DNA of 64,000 nt from Wenzhouxiangellaceae bacterium (lineage in GTDB: Bacteria > Pseudomonadota > Gammaproteobacteria > Xanthomonadales > Wenzhouxiangellaceae): contig JANQPN010000032.1 in NCBI GenBank assembly GCA_028289455.1, forward strand, positions 123,225 to 187,224. The letters are read 5' to 3'. The stretch's first letter is position 1; every line of letters starts with the position of its first letter. This document shows positions 20,671 through 32,571 of this stretch, in pieces. A program made the position numbers and the translations under genes. The notes under the pieces are model-generated. The model did not search any database. It was not told the DNA's origin and worked only from the letters and a program-made list of their open reading frames with translations.

Positions 20671-21063
20671 TTAACGTTTCGAGTACTGGGTCGCTTTACG
20701 TGCTTTATGCAGACCGATTTTCTTACGCTCCACTTCGCGCGCATCGCGGGTCAGATACCCGGCATTGCGCAGCGGCTGGCGCAGCTCTTCGTTATATTCG
20801 GTCAAAGCCCGGCTGATACCCAGGCGAATAGCACCTGCCTGTCCGGAAATACCGCCGCCTTCCACGCTGATCTGAATATCAAAGCGGTCCGTCAATTCGG
20901 TCAACTCCAGCGGCTGGCGAACAATCATACGAGCCGTATCACGGCCGAAGAAGTCGTCGATTTTGCGCTTGTTGATGATAATCTGGCCTTTGCCGGGACG
21001 CAGATAAACTCTTGCGCTGGAGCTTTTACGCCGTCCGGTGCCATAAAAAAATTCGTTTGCCAT
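20671..21063 (-). CDS. rpsI: 30S ribosomal protein S9
   Basis: [20 protein letters not shown]..., C-terminal [14 protein letters not shown]. Confidence 0.99.
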   Translation of the reverse strand: MANEFFYGTGRRKSSSARVYLRPGKGQIIINKRKIDDFFGRDTARMIVRQPLELTELTDRFDIQISVEGGGISGQAGAIRLGISRALTEYNEELRQPLRNAGYLTRDAREVERKKIGLHKARKATQYSKR

Positions 21064-21080
21064 AACGATTCAATCCGTCA

Positions 21081-21530
21081 TTAATTGTTTAACTGCAGCA
21101 CAGCAGGTTGCTGCGCACCATGTGGATGTTCCGGACCCGCGTACACTTTCAGTTTACGGAACATCGCGCGGCCCAGACGATTCTTGGGCAACATACCTTT
21201 AACGGCATATTCGATAGCACGTTCCGGATGGGTATCCAGCACCTTCTGCAGATTCATTGATTTCAGATTGCCGATATAGCCGGTGAAACGATGGTACATC
21301 TTGTCAGACAGTTTCTTACCGGTTACCGCAATCTTTTCCGCATTCACGATAACGACATAATCGCCGGTATCAACATGCGGGGTAAATTCGGGTTTATGTT
21401 TGCCACGCAGACGGCGCGCAACCTCAGTGGCCAGGCGGCCCAGAGTCTGCCCTTCAGCGTCAATCAAGCACCATTCGCGCTGCACATCTTCAGCCCGGGT
21501 GCTGGGCGTACTGGCGGTAAAAGTTCTCAT
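21081..21530 (-). CDS. rplM: 50S ribosomal protein L13
   Basis: MRTFTAS...[50 protein letters not shown]. Start moved from 21584 to the family-typical Met at 21530. Confidence 0.98.
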   Translation of the reverse strand: MRTFTASTPSTRAEDVQREWCLIDAEGQTLGRLATEVARRLRGKHKPEFTPHVDTGDYVVIVNAEKIAVTGKKLSDKMYHRFTGYIGNLKSMNLQKVLDTHPERAIEYAVKGMLPKNRLGRAMFRKLKVYAGPEHPHGAQQPAVLQLNN

Positions 21531-21761
21531 TCCTGTTGCTTCCTGAAATCTATCAGATTCGTTGGTTAGGTTTCGGTCAACCAAAGAGCGGGAATGTTAC
21601 TAGAGAAAAGCCCCTTATGCAACCATTTTAAGGGTTTAAATCAAGGCTTTATCCAGGTGTTTCAACAACCGACATCAAACCTGGTATTACCAACGGAAAA
21701 ACGCCCCGGTTTGTCTGCCTAAATCACTGCTGAACCTGGCATGGATCAACCGGCAATTGGC

Positions 21762-22076
21762 TTATATTTTCAATCTTTCTACCGGTTGCCCGCCAATGAT
21801 ATGGCTGTCAATAATTTCATCAACATCTGAATGATCAATGTAGGTATACCACACACCTTCCGGGTAAATAACCATGGTCGGCCCCTGTTCACAACGGTCC
21901 AGACAACCAGCCTGGTTAATCCGCACCTTGCCTTCACCGGCCAGCCCCAGCTGCTTGATCCGATATTTGGCATAATCACGTGCAGCCTGCGCGCCAAAAT
22001 TGGCACAGCAGGGCCGTTCGGCACCCGGGTCGCGCTGATTACAGCAGAAAAACACATGCTTATCGTAATAAGACAT
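21762..22076 (-). CDS. (2Fe-2S) thioredoxin-like ferredoxin
   Basis: HVFFCCNQRDPGAERPCC...VRINQAGCLDRCEQGPTMVIYPEGVWYTYI, four-Cys [2Fe-2S] ferredoxin pattern. Confidence 0.9.
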   Translation of the reverse strand: MSYYDKHVFFCCNQRDPGAERPCCANFGAQAARDYAKYRIKQLGLAGEGKVRINQAGCLDRCEQGPTMVIYPEGVWYTYIDHSDVDEIIDSHIIGGQPVERLKI

Positions 22077-22123
22077 TAATTACCTGGCTTGTTTTTAAGA
22101 ACTGGAGCATTATAAGTGATGTT

Positions 22124-22750
22124 ATGAATAGAATTGACCGTCTATTGACTCAAATCGGCAACGGACTGCAGATTGCGCTGGGGCCTTCGCCTGCACATTC
22201 GCGTCCAAATCCTGCTGTCACCCCTGAACAGCTCGATAATGATACAGATAAACGTCATGCTGCCGGTCTGATGCGGATCAACCATACCGGCGAAGTCTGC
22301 GCCCAGGCATTGTACTCAGGTCAGGCATTTACCAGCAGCAACCCATCAATTCAGGCCAAATTGCAACAGGCGGCTGACGAAGAACTGGATCACCTGGCAT
22401 GGTGCTCACAACGCCTGAATGAGCTGGGCAGCCAACCATCGCATCTGAATCTGCTGTGGTACAGCGGCTCCTGGCTGATGGGTGCGGTTGCCGGATTGGC
22501 CGGGGATCGCTGGAACCTTGGGTTCCTGGAAGAAACCGAACGTCAGGTGGAAGCCCATCTGCACGATCATCTGGACAAATTGCCTGCAGCCGACCAGCGC
22601 AGCCGGGAAATTGTTACCCAGATGAAAGTAGATGAAGCCCAGCATGCCGAGATGGCCAGCCAGTCAGGCGCCAGCCCGTTACCTGAAACAGTCAAGTCGG
22701 CAATGGCATTCACCGCCGGCATTATGAAGCAACTGGCCTATCGCATTTAG
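22124..22750 (+). CDS. coq7: 3-demethoxyubiquinol 3-hydroxylase (Coq7/UbiF-type di-iron)
   Basis: LMRINHTGEVCAQALYSGQA, EELDHLAWCSQRL, ETERQVEAHL, DEAQHAEMA. Start set at MNRIDRLL (22124). Confidence 0.95.
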   Translation: MNRIDRLLTQIGNGLQIALGPSPAHSRPNPAVTPEQLDNDTDKRHAAGLMRINHTGEVCAQALYSGQAFTSSNPSIQAKLQQAADEELDHLAWCSQRLNELGSQPSHLNLLWYSGSWLMGAVAGLAGDRWNLGFLEETERQVEAHLHDHLDKLPAADQRSREIVTQMKVDEAQHAEMASQSGASPLPETVKSAMAFTAGIMKQLAYRI

Positions 22751-22904
22751 GCTTTCAAAAACAGATCATATCCCGGCAACCCGGGACATCCTGTACACTG
22801 CCATCCTGAGAATCAGCCTGATAACAACAATACAGAGCCTCTGCTCCCACCCTAACTGCCAGCATAACGGCTGAAACAGAGGCTCCATTACTGGAGAATG
22901 GTTC

Positions 22905-24650
22905 ATGCGGAAACAACTTGGCTTCAGCAAGTTATTTTTTTTCTTCGGATTGATTTTTTTTGCAGCCGGAATGACTGTAGGCGTATTCGGCGTCAAACAG
23001 CTATACGGCTGGATAGCATCCGGCAGCTGGGATCAGGTACCCATGACCATCATCTCGGCGGACCTGGAAGTCAGCCACAGTGATGACTCTACAACCTATG
23101 AGGCTGTAGCAGAATATCGTTATCAATATAACGGGCAGGAATTCACTGGTGATCGGGTTTCTTTCGCCAGCGGTTCAGATAACATCGGCAGCTTTCACCA
23201 GGATACCCATGCGCTGCTCCGGGAGTACGTCAATGGAGAACCTTTTCTTGGATATGTAAATCCTGAGCACCCGGAAAAGTCTGTATTAATACGCAAAATG
23301 CGCTGGGGCTTGTTTGCCTTCACCATGCTGTTCCCGATACTGTTCGGCGGCATAGGCTTCGGCATTATGGCCTTTACTGTGGTTGGTGGACGATCAATTA
23401 AGAAAGAGGAAAAATTCAAAAAAGAAAACCCGGATCGCGAATGGCAGGCTGTCAAAAAATGGCAAAGCAACCGCCTGGAATGCAATAACAAGGGAATGAT
23501 GTGGTTTACAGTTTTCTTTGCCACTTTCTGGTGCCTGGTCTCGTCACCAATAATTTTTATCGTTCCTGAAGAAGTTATTGATAAGCAAAACTATGCGGCC
23601 CTGCTGGGCTTAATATTTCCTTTAGTAGGCATTGGCCTGGCTATCTGGGCAGTGCGTTCAATTACCAGGTGGCGAAAGTTCGGCCGTTCGGTGTTTATTA
23701 TGGAACCTTTTCCTGCTCATCCGGGGGGAATTGTGAGCGGCACACTGGAGCTGCAAACCCCTCTGCAAACAGACGAGCTCACGGTAACCTTGAGCTGCAT
23801 ACGTAAAGTCACCACCGGCAGTGGTAAGAACCGTTCCACCAGAGAGCATTTTTTGTGGCAGGACGATCAGACAATTACCATCGCGCCGGGCCAAAAACGC
23901 TACGAGTTTGGTTTCAGGATCAACAGCGATGCACGCCTGTCCGATGACAGCAATTCCTCAGATGTGCTGCTTTGGCGAATAGATTGTTCCGCCAGAGTGC
24001 CCGGCGTAGACTTCGGCGCCAGCTTCGAAGTGCCGGTTATCGCCGGCCAACCCGATCAACAGACACTGTTGATAGCGGAAAAAATGTCTAGAGAGCAGAC
24101 CAGAAAAGCCGAACTGAGCGCATCCTGGAGAGATACCGGCGTACAATTAGGGAATCAGGGTGGATATCCCAGCTATTTATTTGCCGCCGGCCGCAACAAA
24201 GCCGTGAGTGCTTTGCTTGGGCTTTTCGCGCTGATATTCGGCGGTTTCGGTGTTGGCATAGCCTATTTTGGCGATGCATGGATATTCGGCGGTATATTCA
24301 GTTTGGTCGGTTTACTGATGTTGTGGGGCACGTTCTATCACCTGCTCCATTCAAGTGAATTCACTGCCAGGCCGGACCGGCTTGAAGTCATCAGCGGCAC
24401 TTTGTTTAAAAAACGCCGGGTTTATCCGGTAGATTCGATTAAAGATATCGCATTGGAAGAAAGCAGCCGGGCCGGCAACACGCAATACTGGAGAATCGTG
24501 GTCAAAACGCTGCAGGGAGCAGCCGGTGGCTATGGTGGTTACAAGCCGGAAAAAAACCGCAGCGTGACCATTGCATCCGATATACCTGGACGCCGTGCGG
24601 CTCAGGCGCTGATCGACAGGGTTAAACGAGAACTGAGCCTAAAAAAATAA
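22905..24650 (+). CDS. DUF3592-like membrane protein
   Basis: 581 aa; N-terminal TM, then VPMTIISADLEVSHSDDSTTYEAVAEYRYQYNGQEFTGDRVSF..., characteristic of DUF3592 proteins; several further TM segments. Confidence 0.75.
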   Translation: MRKQLGFSKLFFFFGLIFFAAGMTVGVFGVKQLYGWIASGSWDQVPMTIISADLEVSHSDDSTTYEAVAEYRYQYNGQEFTGDRVSFASGSDNIGSFHQDTHALLREYVNGEPFLGYVNPEHPEKSVLIRKMRWGLFAFTMLFPILFGGIGFGIMAFTVVGGRSIKKEEKFKKENPDREWQAVKKWQSNRLECNNKGMMWFTVFFATFWCLVSSPIIFIVPEEVIDKQNYAALLGLIFPLVGIGLAIWAVRSITRWRKFGRSVFIMEPFPAHPGGIVSGTLELQTPLQTDELTVTLSCIRKVTTGSGKNRSTREHFLWQDDQTITIAPGQKRYEFGFRINSDARLSDDSNSSDVLLWRIDCSARVPGVDFGASFEVPVIAGQPDQQTLLIAEKMSREQTRKAELSASWRDTGVQLGNQGGYPSYLFAAGRNKAVSALLGLFALIFGGFGVGIAYFGDAWIFGGIFSLVGLLMLWGTFYHLLHSSEFTARPDRLEVISGTLFKKRRVYPVDSIKDIALEESSRAGNTQYWRIVVKTLQGAAGGYGGYKPEKNRSVTIASDIPGRRAAQALIDRVKRELSLKK

Positions 24651-24685
24651 CCGCTCAATCTGCTCAGGCCCTGTCTTGTGTTTGA

Positions 24686-25501
24686 CTAGACGGAACCACC
24701 CGGGCGGCTTAAGTTACGGCCGTAGAACAGTTCCTGCATTTCTTTTTTCAACCGTCTGACGACGCGCTGACGCTGTCTTGGTGTCAAGTCACTGCCCTGT
24801 ATGCCAAACAGATAATTATCAAGATTGAAGTCTTTGATCAGCATTTTGGTATGAAACAGGTTTTCCTGATAAACATTGACATCAATGGTCTGGTACCTGT
24901 TAAGCGTGGCATGCTCAAAGAAGTCCTGGATCGAACGTATTTTATGATCAATATAGTGCTTGCGCCCGTTCACATCACGGGTAAATCCGCGAACCCGATA
25001 ATCGACGGTAACAATATCTGAATCAAAGCTGTGTACCAGGTAATTCAAGGCTTTCAGCGGTGAAATAATCCCGCAGGTGGACACATCAATGTCTGCGCGG
25101 AATGTTGAAATCCCGCCCTGTGGGTGGCTTTCCGGGTAAGTGTGAACAGTGATATGGCTCTTGTCCAGATGCGCCAGAACCGTTTCCGGCAATGGCCCGG
25201 GTTCGGCTTTTTCTGTATCGGCAAAACGCTCATCTACCGGCCCCTCTGCAATCAGCATGGTTACGCTGGCGCCCTGCGGGTCGTAATCCTGCCTGGCAAT
25301 ATTGAGAACATTAGCGCCGATAATTTCAGCAACATCGGTGAGGATTTTTGTCAGCCGCTCAGCATTGTATACCTCATCAATATACGCGATATATTCCTCA
25401 CGCTGTGCTTCACTGGCGGTATAGCAGATATCGTAAATATTAAAACTCAGGGATTTGGTCAGGTTATTAAATCCATGCAGTTTTATCCGTGGCTTGCTCA
25501 A
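24686..25501 (-). CDS. speD: S-adenosylmethionine decarboxylase proenzyme (E. coli-type SpeD)
   Basis: [63 protein letters not shown]. Confidence 0.97.
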   Translation of the reverse strand: MSKPRIKLHGFNNLTKSLSFNIYDICYTASEAQREEYIAYIDEVYNAERLTKILTDVAEIIGANVLNIARQDYDPQGASVTMLIAEGPVDERFADTEKAEPGPLPETVLAHLDKSHITVHTYPESHPQGGISTFRADIDVSTCGIISPLKALNYLVHSFDSDIVTVDYRVRGFTRDVNGRKHYIDHKIRSIQDFFEHATLNRYQTIDVNVYQENLFHTKMLIKDFNLDNYLFGIQGSDLTPRQRQRVVRRLKKEMQELFYGRNLSRPGGSV

Positions 25502-25575
25502 TAGATCGGTCCGCTTAAGGGTTGCTGAAAAATTATCGCTGTTATTCTGATGGTTGCCCAGTATCCAGGCAACGG

Positions 25576-26376
25576 TTAAGCAGTCAGCAGATCAGCCAGT
25601 GCTGCACCGGGATCGGGCTGACGCATCAGCGATTCACCAATCAGGAAACTGTTGATACCGCAGTCATTCATTCGCTGAATATGTTCATGGGTGTGAATAC
25701 CGCTTTCGGTAACCACCAGCCGGTCTTCGGGTATCAATCTCACCAGGCGTTCAGAGGTTTCCAGTTCAGTGACAAACCGGTGCAGGTCACGGTTATTGAT
25801 GCCGATCAGCCGCTGGTCCAGCTTCAGCGCCCGCTCCAGTTCATGCTCATCATGCACTTCCACCAGCACATCAAGATCCAGATCGCCGGCAAATTCGGCA
25901 AACTCCGCCAGATGTGCATCATCCAATGCTGCCACGATCAAAAGTATGGCATCAGCACCAAGCGCCCGCGCTTCTGCAATCTGATAGTGATCGACAGTAA
26001 AATCCTTGCGCAATACCGGCAGGTCACAGGCTGCTCTGGCCAGTTGCAGAAAATCATCATGACCCTGAAAATAATGCTCATCTGTTAGCACCGACAGACA
26101 AGTGGCGCGGCCCTGTTGATATTGTCTGGCAATTTGTTCCGGATCAAAATCCTCCCTGATCAGGCCTGCGCTGGGTGAGGCTTTTTTAATTTCGGCGATG
26201 ACTGCATTTCGCCCGCTCATCACCCGGTTTCGCAAAGCTTCGGCAAAACCGCGTGGTGCAGGCTGTTCAGCGGCCAGCTGCTCCATTTCGCGCATCGGAA
26301 TCCGACCGCAGCGCTCAGCCACTTCCTGATGTTTGCGGGTCAGTATCTCCTGCAGAATGGATGGTAGCCCGCTCAT
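25576..26376 (-). CDS. trpC: Indole-3-glycerol-phosphate synthase
   Basis: [66 protein letters not shown]. Confidence 0.98.
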   Translation of the reverse strand: MSGLPSILQEILTRKHQEVAERCGRIPMREMEQLAAEQPAPRGFAEALRNRVMSGRNAVIAEIKKASPSAGLIREDFDPEQIARQYQQGRATCLSVLTDEHYFQGHDDFLQLARAACDLPVLRKDFTVDHYQIAEARALGADAILLIVAALDDAHLAEFAEFAGDLDLDVLVEVHDEHELERALKLDQRLIGINNRDLHRFVTELETSERLVRLIPEDRLVVTESGIHTHEHIQRMNDCGINSFLIGESLMRQPDPGAALADLLTA

Positions 26377-27398
26377 GCAGCACCCAGTTCCTGACTGCGA
26401 TTCACCAATGCTTCCAGCCTAAGCCATGCTTTTCCACTGGCCAGGATGTAATGCGCCAAATCAACGCCGGAACGCAAACTGTCCACTCTACCGGCTGCAT
26501 ACATTGCTGCTCCGGAATTTATCGCCAGCATCGCGCTGGCAGAACCGGTTTTACCCTGAAGCGCTTCGCGGATCAGTGTCAAACTGGCTGCCGCATTATC
26601 CACCACCAGCGGTTCCAGCGAATGTTTCAGCCCCAGATACTCTTCAGGAATAATGCGGTATTCGCTGATTTCTCCGTCATGCAACTCGGCCACCAGGGTC
26701 GGCGCGGCCACACTGATTTCATCCAGGCCGTCTTCAGCATGCACCACCAATACATGACGACTCCCCAGTGCCCGCAGCGTTTCCGCTACCGGCACCAGCC
26801 AGCGCCTGTCATAAACACCCAGAAGCTGACAGGGTGCGCCAGCCGGATTGGTCAGTGGACCCAGCAGATTAAACAGTGTGCGAATCCCCAGCGCTTTGCG
26901 AATCTGGGCAACATGGCCAACTGCCGGATGATGCTTTTGCGCAAATAAAAAGCCTATGTTCAACTCTTCGATGCACTGGCCAACCTGTTCCGGCGTCAAA
27001 TCCAGGTTTAACCCGGCAGCTTCCAGCACATCAGCGCTGCCGGTGGTACTGGAGACTGAACGGTTGCCATGTTTCGCCACTTTAACACCGGCTTCAGCAC
27101 AGACGAATGCACACCCGGTGGAAACATTAAATAATCCCTTGGTATCTCCGCCGGTACCGCAGGTATCCAATACATATTCGCCACTGACCTGAACGCCTTT
27201 GGCAAACTCACGCATGACTTGCGCAGCGGCGGTAAGCTCGGCAGCGGTTTCTCCTTTAACCACCAGTCCCATGAGCATCGCGCCAACCTGTGCGGAGTCT
27301 GCCTGACCGGACATGATTTCATGCATGGCGCCGGTCATAATGGCGCTGTCCAGGTCCTGCCCGGCTGATAATAGTTGCAATGCGCTGGCGACTGTCAC
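26373..27398 (-). CDS. trpD: Anthranilate phosphoribosyltransferase
   Basis: [49 protein letters not shown]. Confidence 0.98.
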   Translation of the reverse strand: MTVASALQLLSAGQDLDSAIMTGAMHEIMSGQADSAQVGAMLMGLVVKGETAAELTAAAQVMREFAKGVQVSGEYVLDTCGTGGDTKGLFNVSTGCAFVCAEAGVKVAKHGNRSVSSTTGSADVLEAAGLNLDLTPEQVGQCIEELNIGFLFAQKHHPAVGHVAQIRKALGIRTLFNLLGPLTNPAGAPCQLLGVYDRRWLVPVAETLRALGSRHVLVVHAEDGLDEISVAAPTLVAELHDGEISEYRIIPEEYLGLKHSLEPLVVDNAAASLTLIREALQGKTGSASAMLAINSGAAMYAAGRVDSLRSGVDLAHYILASGKAWLRLEALVNRSQELGAA

Positions 27399-27988
27399 GT
27401 TAATCTATCCAAAAAATTCTGCAGCATGGCATGGCCATGTTCGGTAAGTATTGATTCAGGGTGGAATTGGACACCTTCTACATCCAGCTCGCGATGCCGG
27501 AAACCCATAACTTCCACCACCCCGCCATTTTCATCTTCAGTCCAGGCAGTAACCTCCAGCACCTCCGGAATACTGTCACTGGAAACCACCAGAGAATGAT
27601 AACGGGTAGCAGTGTAGGGGCTGGGAAGACCGCTGAATACTCCGGTACCATGGTGGTGAATCTGTGATGTTTTACCATGCATCAGCTCACCGGCACGCAC
27701 TACTTCGCCGCCATATACCTGACCGATTGACTGGTGCCCCAGACATACCCCTAATATGGGAATCCGGCCGGCAAAGGCTTCCACCACGGCCAATGACACT
27801 CCGGCTTCATTAGGGGTACACGGTCCCGGCGATAAAACAATACCATCAGGGTTTAATTCGGCAATCTCCTCGATACTTATTTCATCATTTCGCACTGTAT
27901 GCACATCAGCACCCAGTTCACCCAGATATTGCACCAGGTTATAGGTAAACGAGTCATAATTATCGATCATCAACAATTTTGAAGGCAT
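27395..27988 (-). CDS. trpG: Anthranilate synthase glutamine amidotransferase component
   Basis: [59 protein letters not shown]. Start placed at MPSKLLM. Confidence 0.97.
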   Translation of the reverse strand: MPSKLLMIDNYDSFTYNLVQYLGELGADVHTVRNDEISIEEIAELNPDGIVLSPGPCTPNEAGVSLAVVEAFAGRIPILGVCLGHQSIGQVYGGEVVRAGELMHGKTSQIHHHGTGVFSGLPSPYTATRYHSLVVSSDSIPEVLEVTAWTEDENGGVVEVMGFRHRELDVEGVQFHPESILTEHGHAMLQNFLDRLT

Positions 27989-27989
27989 G

Positions 27990-29468
27990 CTATAAACCCT
28001 CGGCAGCACGGCTGATGGCATTAACCAGCGCGTTGCCCTTGTTCAGTGTTTCCTGCCATTCCAGTGCCGGATCGGAATCAGCCACAATTCCGGCACCGGC
28101 CTGCAGGTGCAGGCAATCGTCACGGATAATACCGGTACGGATGGCAATGGCCAGGTCGGTATCGCCGTGCCAGTTTAACCAACCGACTGCACCAGCATAA
28201 ATGTTGCGCTTAACCGGCTCCAGTTCAGCAATTATTTCCATTGCCCGAACCTTGGGTGCGCCCGAGAGGGTTCCTGCAGGGAATGTCGCCTGAAAAGCAT
28301 CGACTGCATTCAAACCCTCCGACAGCGTTCCGGTTACACCGGAGACAATATGCATCACATGTGAATAACGCTCGATGACCATTCGGTCGGTCACCTTTAC
28401 GCTGCCGGTTTGCGCCACCCGTCCCAGATCATTGCGCCCCAGATCAATCAACATTAAATGCTCAGCGCATTCCTTGGGGTCTGCCAGCAGCTCTTCTGCC
28501 AGTGCCTGATCCGATGCAGCATCTGCACCTCGCGGCCGGGTGCCGGCAATCGGGCGCAGCATCGCCTGGTTGTCGTGTACGCGCACCAGTACTTCCGGTG
28601 ATGAGCCCACAACCTGACTGTCACCAAAATCAAAGAAATACATATACGGCGAAGGATTCAAACTGCGCAGCGCACGGTAAATATCCATCGGCGGCATTGC
28701 CACGTCCAGCTGCATACGCTGAGATAACACCACCTGCATGCAGTCACCGGCGGCAATATAATCTTTGCAACGCTGGACCGCCTGTTTAAAATCTGCTTCA
28801 GCAAACCCATGCCTGACTTCGCCGGCCAGATAACGTCGCTGATGCAGTGCATAACCGGGGCTGCCGCAGCGCAACCGGTGTTGCAGCTGATCAAGCCGGC
28901 GCTGAGCAATCAGCCAACTGTCCTGATCTGTCTGCGGATCGACATTGACAATCAGATACAGACGTCCCTGCAGATTGTCGAACACAGCCAGCTCATCAGA
29001 TACCAGCAAACGAATGTCCGGCACACCCAGTTCGTCCGGTTTACCCGTAATGGCTTTTAATCTGGGCTCGATAAAGGCAACTGTTTCATAACCGAAATAC
29101 CCGACCAGCCCGCCACTCAAGCGCGGCAATTCGGGTATTTCAGCTGCATTCACCCCGGCCAGCACCTGTTTGACACAATCCAGCGGCTGATTTGTAGCAG
29201 TATTTTGCACGCACTGTCCATGCACAAACTCACGCCATTCACCAGACTGATATTCATAGCGCCGCTGGCAAGGCAGGCCGATAATTGAATAACGCCCCCA
29301 CATTTCCCCGCCTTCCACCGACTCCAGCAGATAACTGTCACTGCCATCAGCCAGCTTCAGGTAAACACTCAGTGGCGTGTCCAGATCGGCCAGCACCGAG
29401 CGCCATACCGGAATTCGGTTGTAGCCCTGGTTTTTCAGTTGTTCAAATTGCTCGCGTTGCATGCTCAA
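27990..29468 (-). CDS. trpE: Anthranilate synthase component I
   Basis: [69 protein letters not shown]. Confidence 0.98.
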   Translation of the reverse strand: MSMQREQFEQLKNQGYNRIPVWRSVLADLDTPLSVYLKLADGSDSYLLESVEGGEMWGRYSIIGLPCQRRYEYQSGEWREFVHGQCVQNTATNQPLDCVKQVLAGVNAAEIPELPRLSGGLVGYFGYETVAFIEPRLKAITGKPDELGVPDIRLLVSDELAVFDNLQGRLYLIVNVDPQTDQDSWLIAQRRLDQLQHRLRCGSPGYALHQRRYLAGEVRHGFAEADFKQAVQRCKDYIAAGDCMQVVLSQRMQLDVAMPPMDIYRALRSLNPSPYMYFFDFGDSQVVGSSPEVLVRVHDNQAMLRPIAGTRPRGADAASDQALAEELLADPKECAEHLMLIDLGRNDLGRVAQTGSVKVTDRMVIERYSHVMHIVSGVTGTLSEGLNAVDAFQATFPAGTLSGAPKVRAMEIIAELEPVKRNIYAGAVGWLNWHGDTDLAIAIRTGIIRDDCLHLQAGAGIVADSDPALEWQETLNKGNALVNAISRAAEGL

Positions 29469-29499
29469 ACAGGCAGCTCAGGTATTCAAACGCTGCATA

Positions 29500-30057
29500 T
29501 TAACCGGTTATTGCAGATTGGGACACAGGCAAACGCTGAAAACGCACAAAACTCATCGCAAAGGCATTATCTTCGTCTGCCGGATGCTCTATTCGAGACA
29601 CTTCCTGCCATTCACTCAGGTGCCATTCCGGAAACCACGTGTCGGCCTGCGGGCTGGCTTCAATCAGCGTCAACTCCAATACCGATGCCCATGGCAGGCA
29701 GGCGGTATACAGCTGAGCACCACCAATGATCATTAATTCATCTGCCCCGGCAATCGCGCAGGCCTCCGGCAATGATCCTGCCAGATGCACATCTGCGCCG
29801 GCGGCTGATTTCAACGGATAATCAGCCTGCCGGGTAATAACAATATTGCGGCGGCCCGGCAGAGCAAACGGTAATGCCTCCCAGGTTTTTCGTCCCATCA
29901 GCACAGGGTGCCCCATGGTTAATGCCTTAAAGTGTTGTAAATCACGCGGCAAATGCCAGGGCATGTTGCCCCGATAACCGATTTCCCGGTTACTGCCCAT
30001 TGCAGCTACCAGGGTCATCGACTGTCCGGGTGACAGTGGTGAGTTTGATCTACTCAA
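29500..30057 (-). CDS. folA: Dihydrofolate reductase
   Basis: LVAAMGSNREIGYRGNMPWHLPRDLQHFKALTMGHPVLMGRKTWEAL...RRNIVIT. Confidence 0.97.
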   Translation of the reverse strand: MSRSNSPLSPGQSMTLVAAMGSNREIGYRGNMPWHLPRDLQHFKALTMGHPVLMGRKTWEALPFALPGRRNIVITRQADYPLKSAAGADVHLAGSLPEACAIAGADELMIIGGAQLYTACLPWASVLELTLIEASPQADTWFPEWHLSEWQEVSRIEHPADEDNAFAMSFVRFQRLPVSQSAITG

Positions 30058-30065
30058 CTTTCAGG

Positions 30066-30899
30066 CTACACCGCTATCGGTGCTTTAATCGGCGGGTGAC
30101 TGGTATAACCGGTTATCTGGATATCATCGGCAGTAAACTCGTCCAGCTCACGAACCGCCGGGTTCAACTCCAATACCGGCAGCGGCAATGGTTCACGCTG
30201 CAACTGCAGATCAACCTGTTCCAGGTGATTCAGATAAATATGCACATCCCCGAATGCATGCACATAATCACCAACACCCAGCTCCAGCACCTGTGCCAGC
30301 ATGTGCGTCAGCAATGCGTATGAAGCAATATTGAACGGCACACCAAGAAAAATATCCGCACTGCGCTGATACAACTGGCAGCTGAGCTTATCGTCGGCCA
30401 CATAAAACTGAAACAGTGTGTGACATGGGGCCAGAGCCATCCTCCCCTGTTCCACATTTGCCTGCGGGCTGATCGATTCATCCGGCAGCAGTGCAGGGTT
30501 CCAGGCTGAAATAATATGCCGGCGGGAATGCGGGCGATCGCGTAACCCGGCGATCAGTTCCCGAACCTGGTCCAGGCTATTGCCATCGGGCAGCGGCCAG
30601 CTACGCCACTGGGCACCGTAAATCGGCCCAAGTTCACCATCAGCGGTTGCCCATTCATCCCAGATGCGTACACCATGATCGTTCAGATAAGCGGTATTGG
30701 TATCGCCGCGCAAAAACCACAGCAGCTCATGAATAATGGATTTAAAATGCAGCTTTTTGGTGGTTACAGCAGGAAACCCATCAGCTAGCGAAAACCTCAG
30801 CTGATGCCCAAAAGTGCTGAGAGTGCCCGTGCCGGTGCGATCACTGCGGCGATAGCCATGCTCACGAACATGGCGAAGAAGTTCCAGATAATTACGCAC
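30066..30899 (-). CDS. thyA: Thymidylate synthase
   Basis: [63 protein letters not shown]. Confidence 0.98.
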   Translation of the reverse strand: MRNYLELLRHVREHGYRRSDRTGTGTLSTFGHQLRFSLADGFPAVTTKKLHFKSIIHELLWFLRGDTNTAYLNDHGVRIWDEWATADGELGPIYGAQWRSWPLPDGNSLDQVRELIAGLRDRPHSRRHIISAWNPALLPDESISPQANVEQGRMALAPCHTLFQFYVADDKLSCQLYQRSADIFLGVPFNIASYALLTHMLAQVLELGVGDYVHAFGDVHIYLNHLEQVDLQLQREPLPLPVLELNPAVRELDEFTADDIQITGYTSHPPIKAPIAV

Positions 30900-31770
30900 G
30901 ATTCGGAGTGTTCTGATAGTAAACTTTGTGCTTGTAGGCCAGCATAATCAAAACCACGCCGAATAGAAACATCGGCACGCTCAAAAGCATACCCATGGTC
31001 AACCATTCAAAGGCTAGAAAACCAAGCTGTTCATCGGGTTCCCGGTAAAACTCGGAAAACCCGCGAAATATTGAATAACCCACCAGGAACCAACCGGAAA
31101 CCGCCATGCGCGGGCGTGGTTTACGGGAATACCAGTACAACAGCAGAAACAGCAGCAGCCCTTCCAGCCCTGCTTGATACAGCTGTGATGGATGTCGCGC
31201 CTGGTCGTTATAAACACCTTCGACATAAGCCTGCATGAAAGCGGCACTGTCAATATCCACACCCTCCAGAGACCGTGGAAACAACATACCCCAGCTGACA
31301 TCAGTCACTCTGCCCCACAGCTCCCCACCAATGAAATTACCGATCCGCCCGAACATCAGACACAACGGCACCATGGGGATAATAAAATCCGTCAGATCAA
31401 AGAAACGGCAGTTGGCGCGCCGCGCAAACAGCAATGCGGCCAGAGCCACACCGATCAGCCCGCCATGAAAGGACATTCCCCCCTGCCAAATCTTAAACAG
31501 GCTTAGCGGGTCGCTGATCAGCTCTTGAGAGCCATACACCAGCATATATCCAATGCGTCCGCCCAGAATCACTCCGAGAATGCCAAAAAACAGGAAATCG
31601 CCCACCTGCTCGCGATTCAATGGTGCCTTTCCCAAACCGGCCCGATGGCTGGCCAAAGTCCAAAAGGCAGCAAACGCCAGCAGGTACATCAAACCATACC
31701 AATGGATATTTAACGGCCCGATTGGCAAGGCCACCGGATCAAAGTTGACCAGCAACGGGTACTCACTCAT
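30892..31770 (-). CDS. lgt: Prolipoprotein diacylglyceryl transferase
   Basis: [50 protein letters not shown]. Confidence 0.97.
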   Translation of the reverse strand: MSEYPLLVNFDPVALPIGPLNIHWYGLMYLLAFAAFWTLASHRAGLGKAPLNREQVGDFLFFGILGVILGGRIGYMLVYGSQELISDPLSLFKIWQGGMSFHGGLIGVALAALLFARRANCRFFDLTDFIIPMVPLCLMFGRIGNFIGGELWGRVTDVSWGMLFPRSLEGVDIDSAAFMQAYVEGVYNDQARHPSQLYQAGLEGLLLFLLLYWYSRKPRPRMAVSGWFLVGYSIFRGFSEFYREPDEQLGFLAFEWLTMGMLLSVPMFLFGVVLIMLAYKHKVYYQNTPNRA

Positions 31771-32074
31771 TGGTATGCCTTACAGCTGTATTACGGATAA
31801 CCGCTTGCTTTACGCAATATGTAGTATTCAATCTTTTATTACCCAAATCTGCACTCCAGGTGGTATCTGGAGTATACTATCCCTGGGTTAACAGTAGTAA
31901 GGCATCAGCCACAGCACGATTCATACCCTAAACAATGCATGTGTGCGTTGAACCGGCTTGATCTTCTCAGTATGTCACGACCAGTACGTCTCCCTCTCAT
32001 TTCGATTGTGAACCTCTATTCTGTATATGTGAGTAGTCAGCTTTGATCATCATAATTTTATTCACGGAGTCATT

Positions 32075-32335
32075 ATGAACATTTACATCGGCAATCTGCC
32101 CTATCGCACCAGTGATGAGGAACTCGCTGACATGTTTCGACCGCATGGCGAGGTCAGCAGTGCCAAAATTATCATGGATAGAATGTCCGGACGCAGCAAA
32201 GGCTTCGGCTTTGTTGAAATGCCGGATGATGCAGCGGGACAAGCTGCCATTGAGGCCCTGGATGGCCAGGAAGTAGGCGGCCGGGCATTGAAAGTCAATG
32301 AAGCACGGCCTCGCGAAGACCGCCCGCGCCGTTAA
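32075..32335 (+). CDS. RRM-domain RNA-binding protein
   Basis: RNP2 IYIGNLPY and RNP1 RSKGFGFVEM in an 86-aa single RRM. Confidence 0.95.
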   Translation: MNIYIGNLPYRTSDEELADMFRPHGEVSSAKIIMDRMSGRSKGFGFVEMPDDAAGQAAIEALDGQEVGGRALKVNEARPREDRPRR

Positions 32336-32347
32336 TTGACAGCTATC

Positions 32348-32376
32348 GAGTTACCCGGCTAACAGCCGGGTAACTC
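32348..32376 (+). terminator. Possible terminator hairpin of the RRM gene
   Basis: 13-bp perfect stem GAGTTACCCGGCT-AAC-AGCCGGGTAACTC; the T-run follows only after CATCAGGGG. Confidence 0.55.
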
Positions 32377-32571
32377 ATCAGGGGTTTTTCGTACGAAAAC
32401 ACGGCTGTTTTTTTACGCCAGATCTACCGGCATTTCATTGATCGGCAGGCTCCATCTGGCGTACGCCAGATTTGCTAAGAGCCACTGTTTTAATGTAAAA
32501 TCCTCTTAACATTCGGGGATTGACTATACAGAGTTGAAGCAATAAGAAGAAGAATGTATATCTACATTGCT

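Noticed and set aside
20141-20744. Overlapping ORFs of 177 and 178 aa on both strands (20141-20674 +, 20208-20744 -)
   Set aside because: They are artefacts of the 162-bp repeat (162 = 54 codons, so any open frame repeats) and run through tRNA-Gln (GFEPPLAESESAVLPLDDPP is translated tRNA).
31853-31873. ACTCCAG-N7-CTGGAGT dyad upstream of lgt
   Set aside because: A 7-bp dyad with no second copy or nearby regulator; too weak to claim as an operator.
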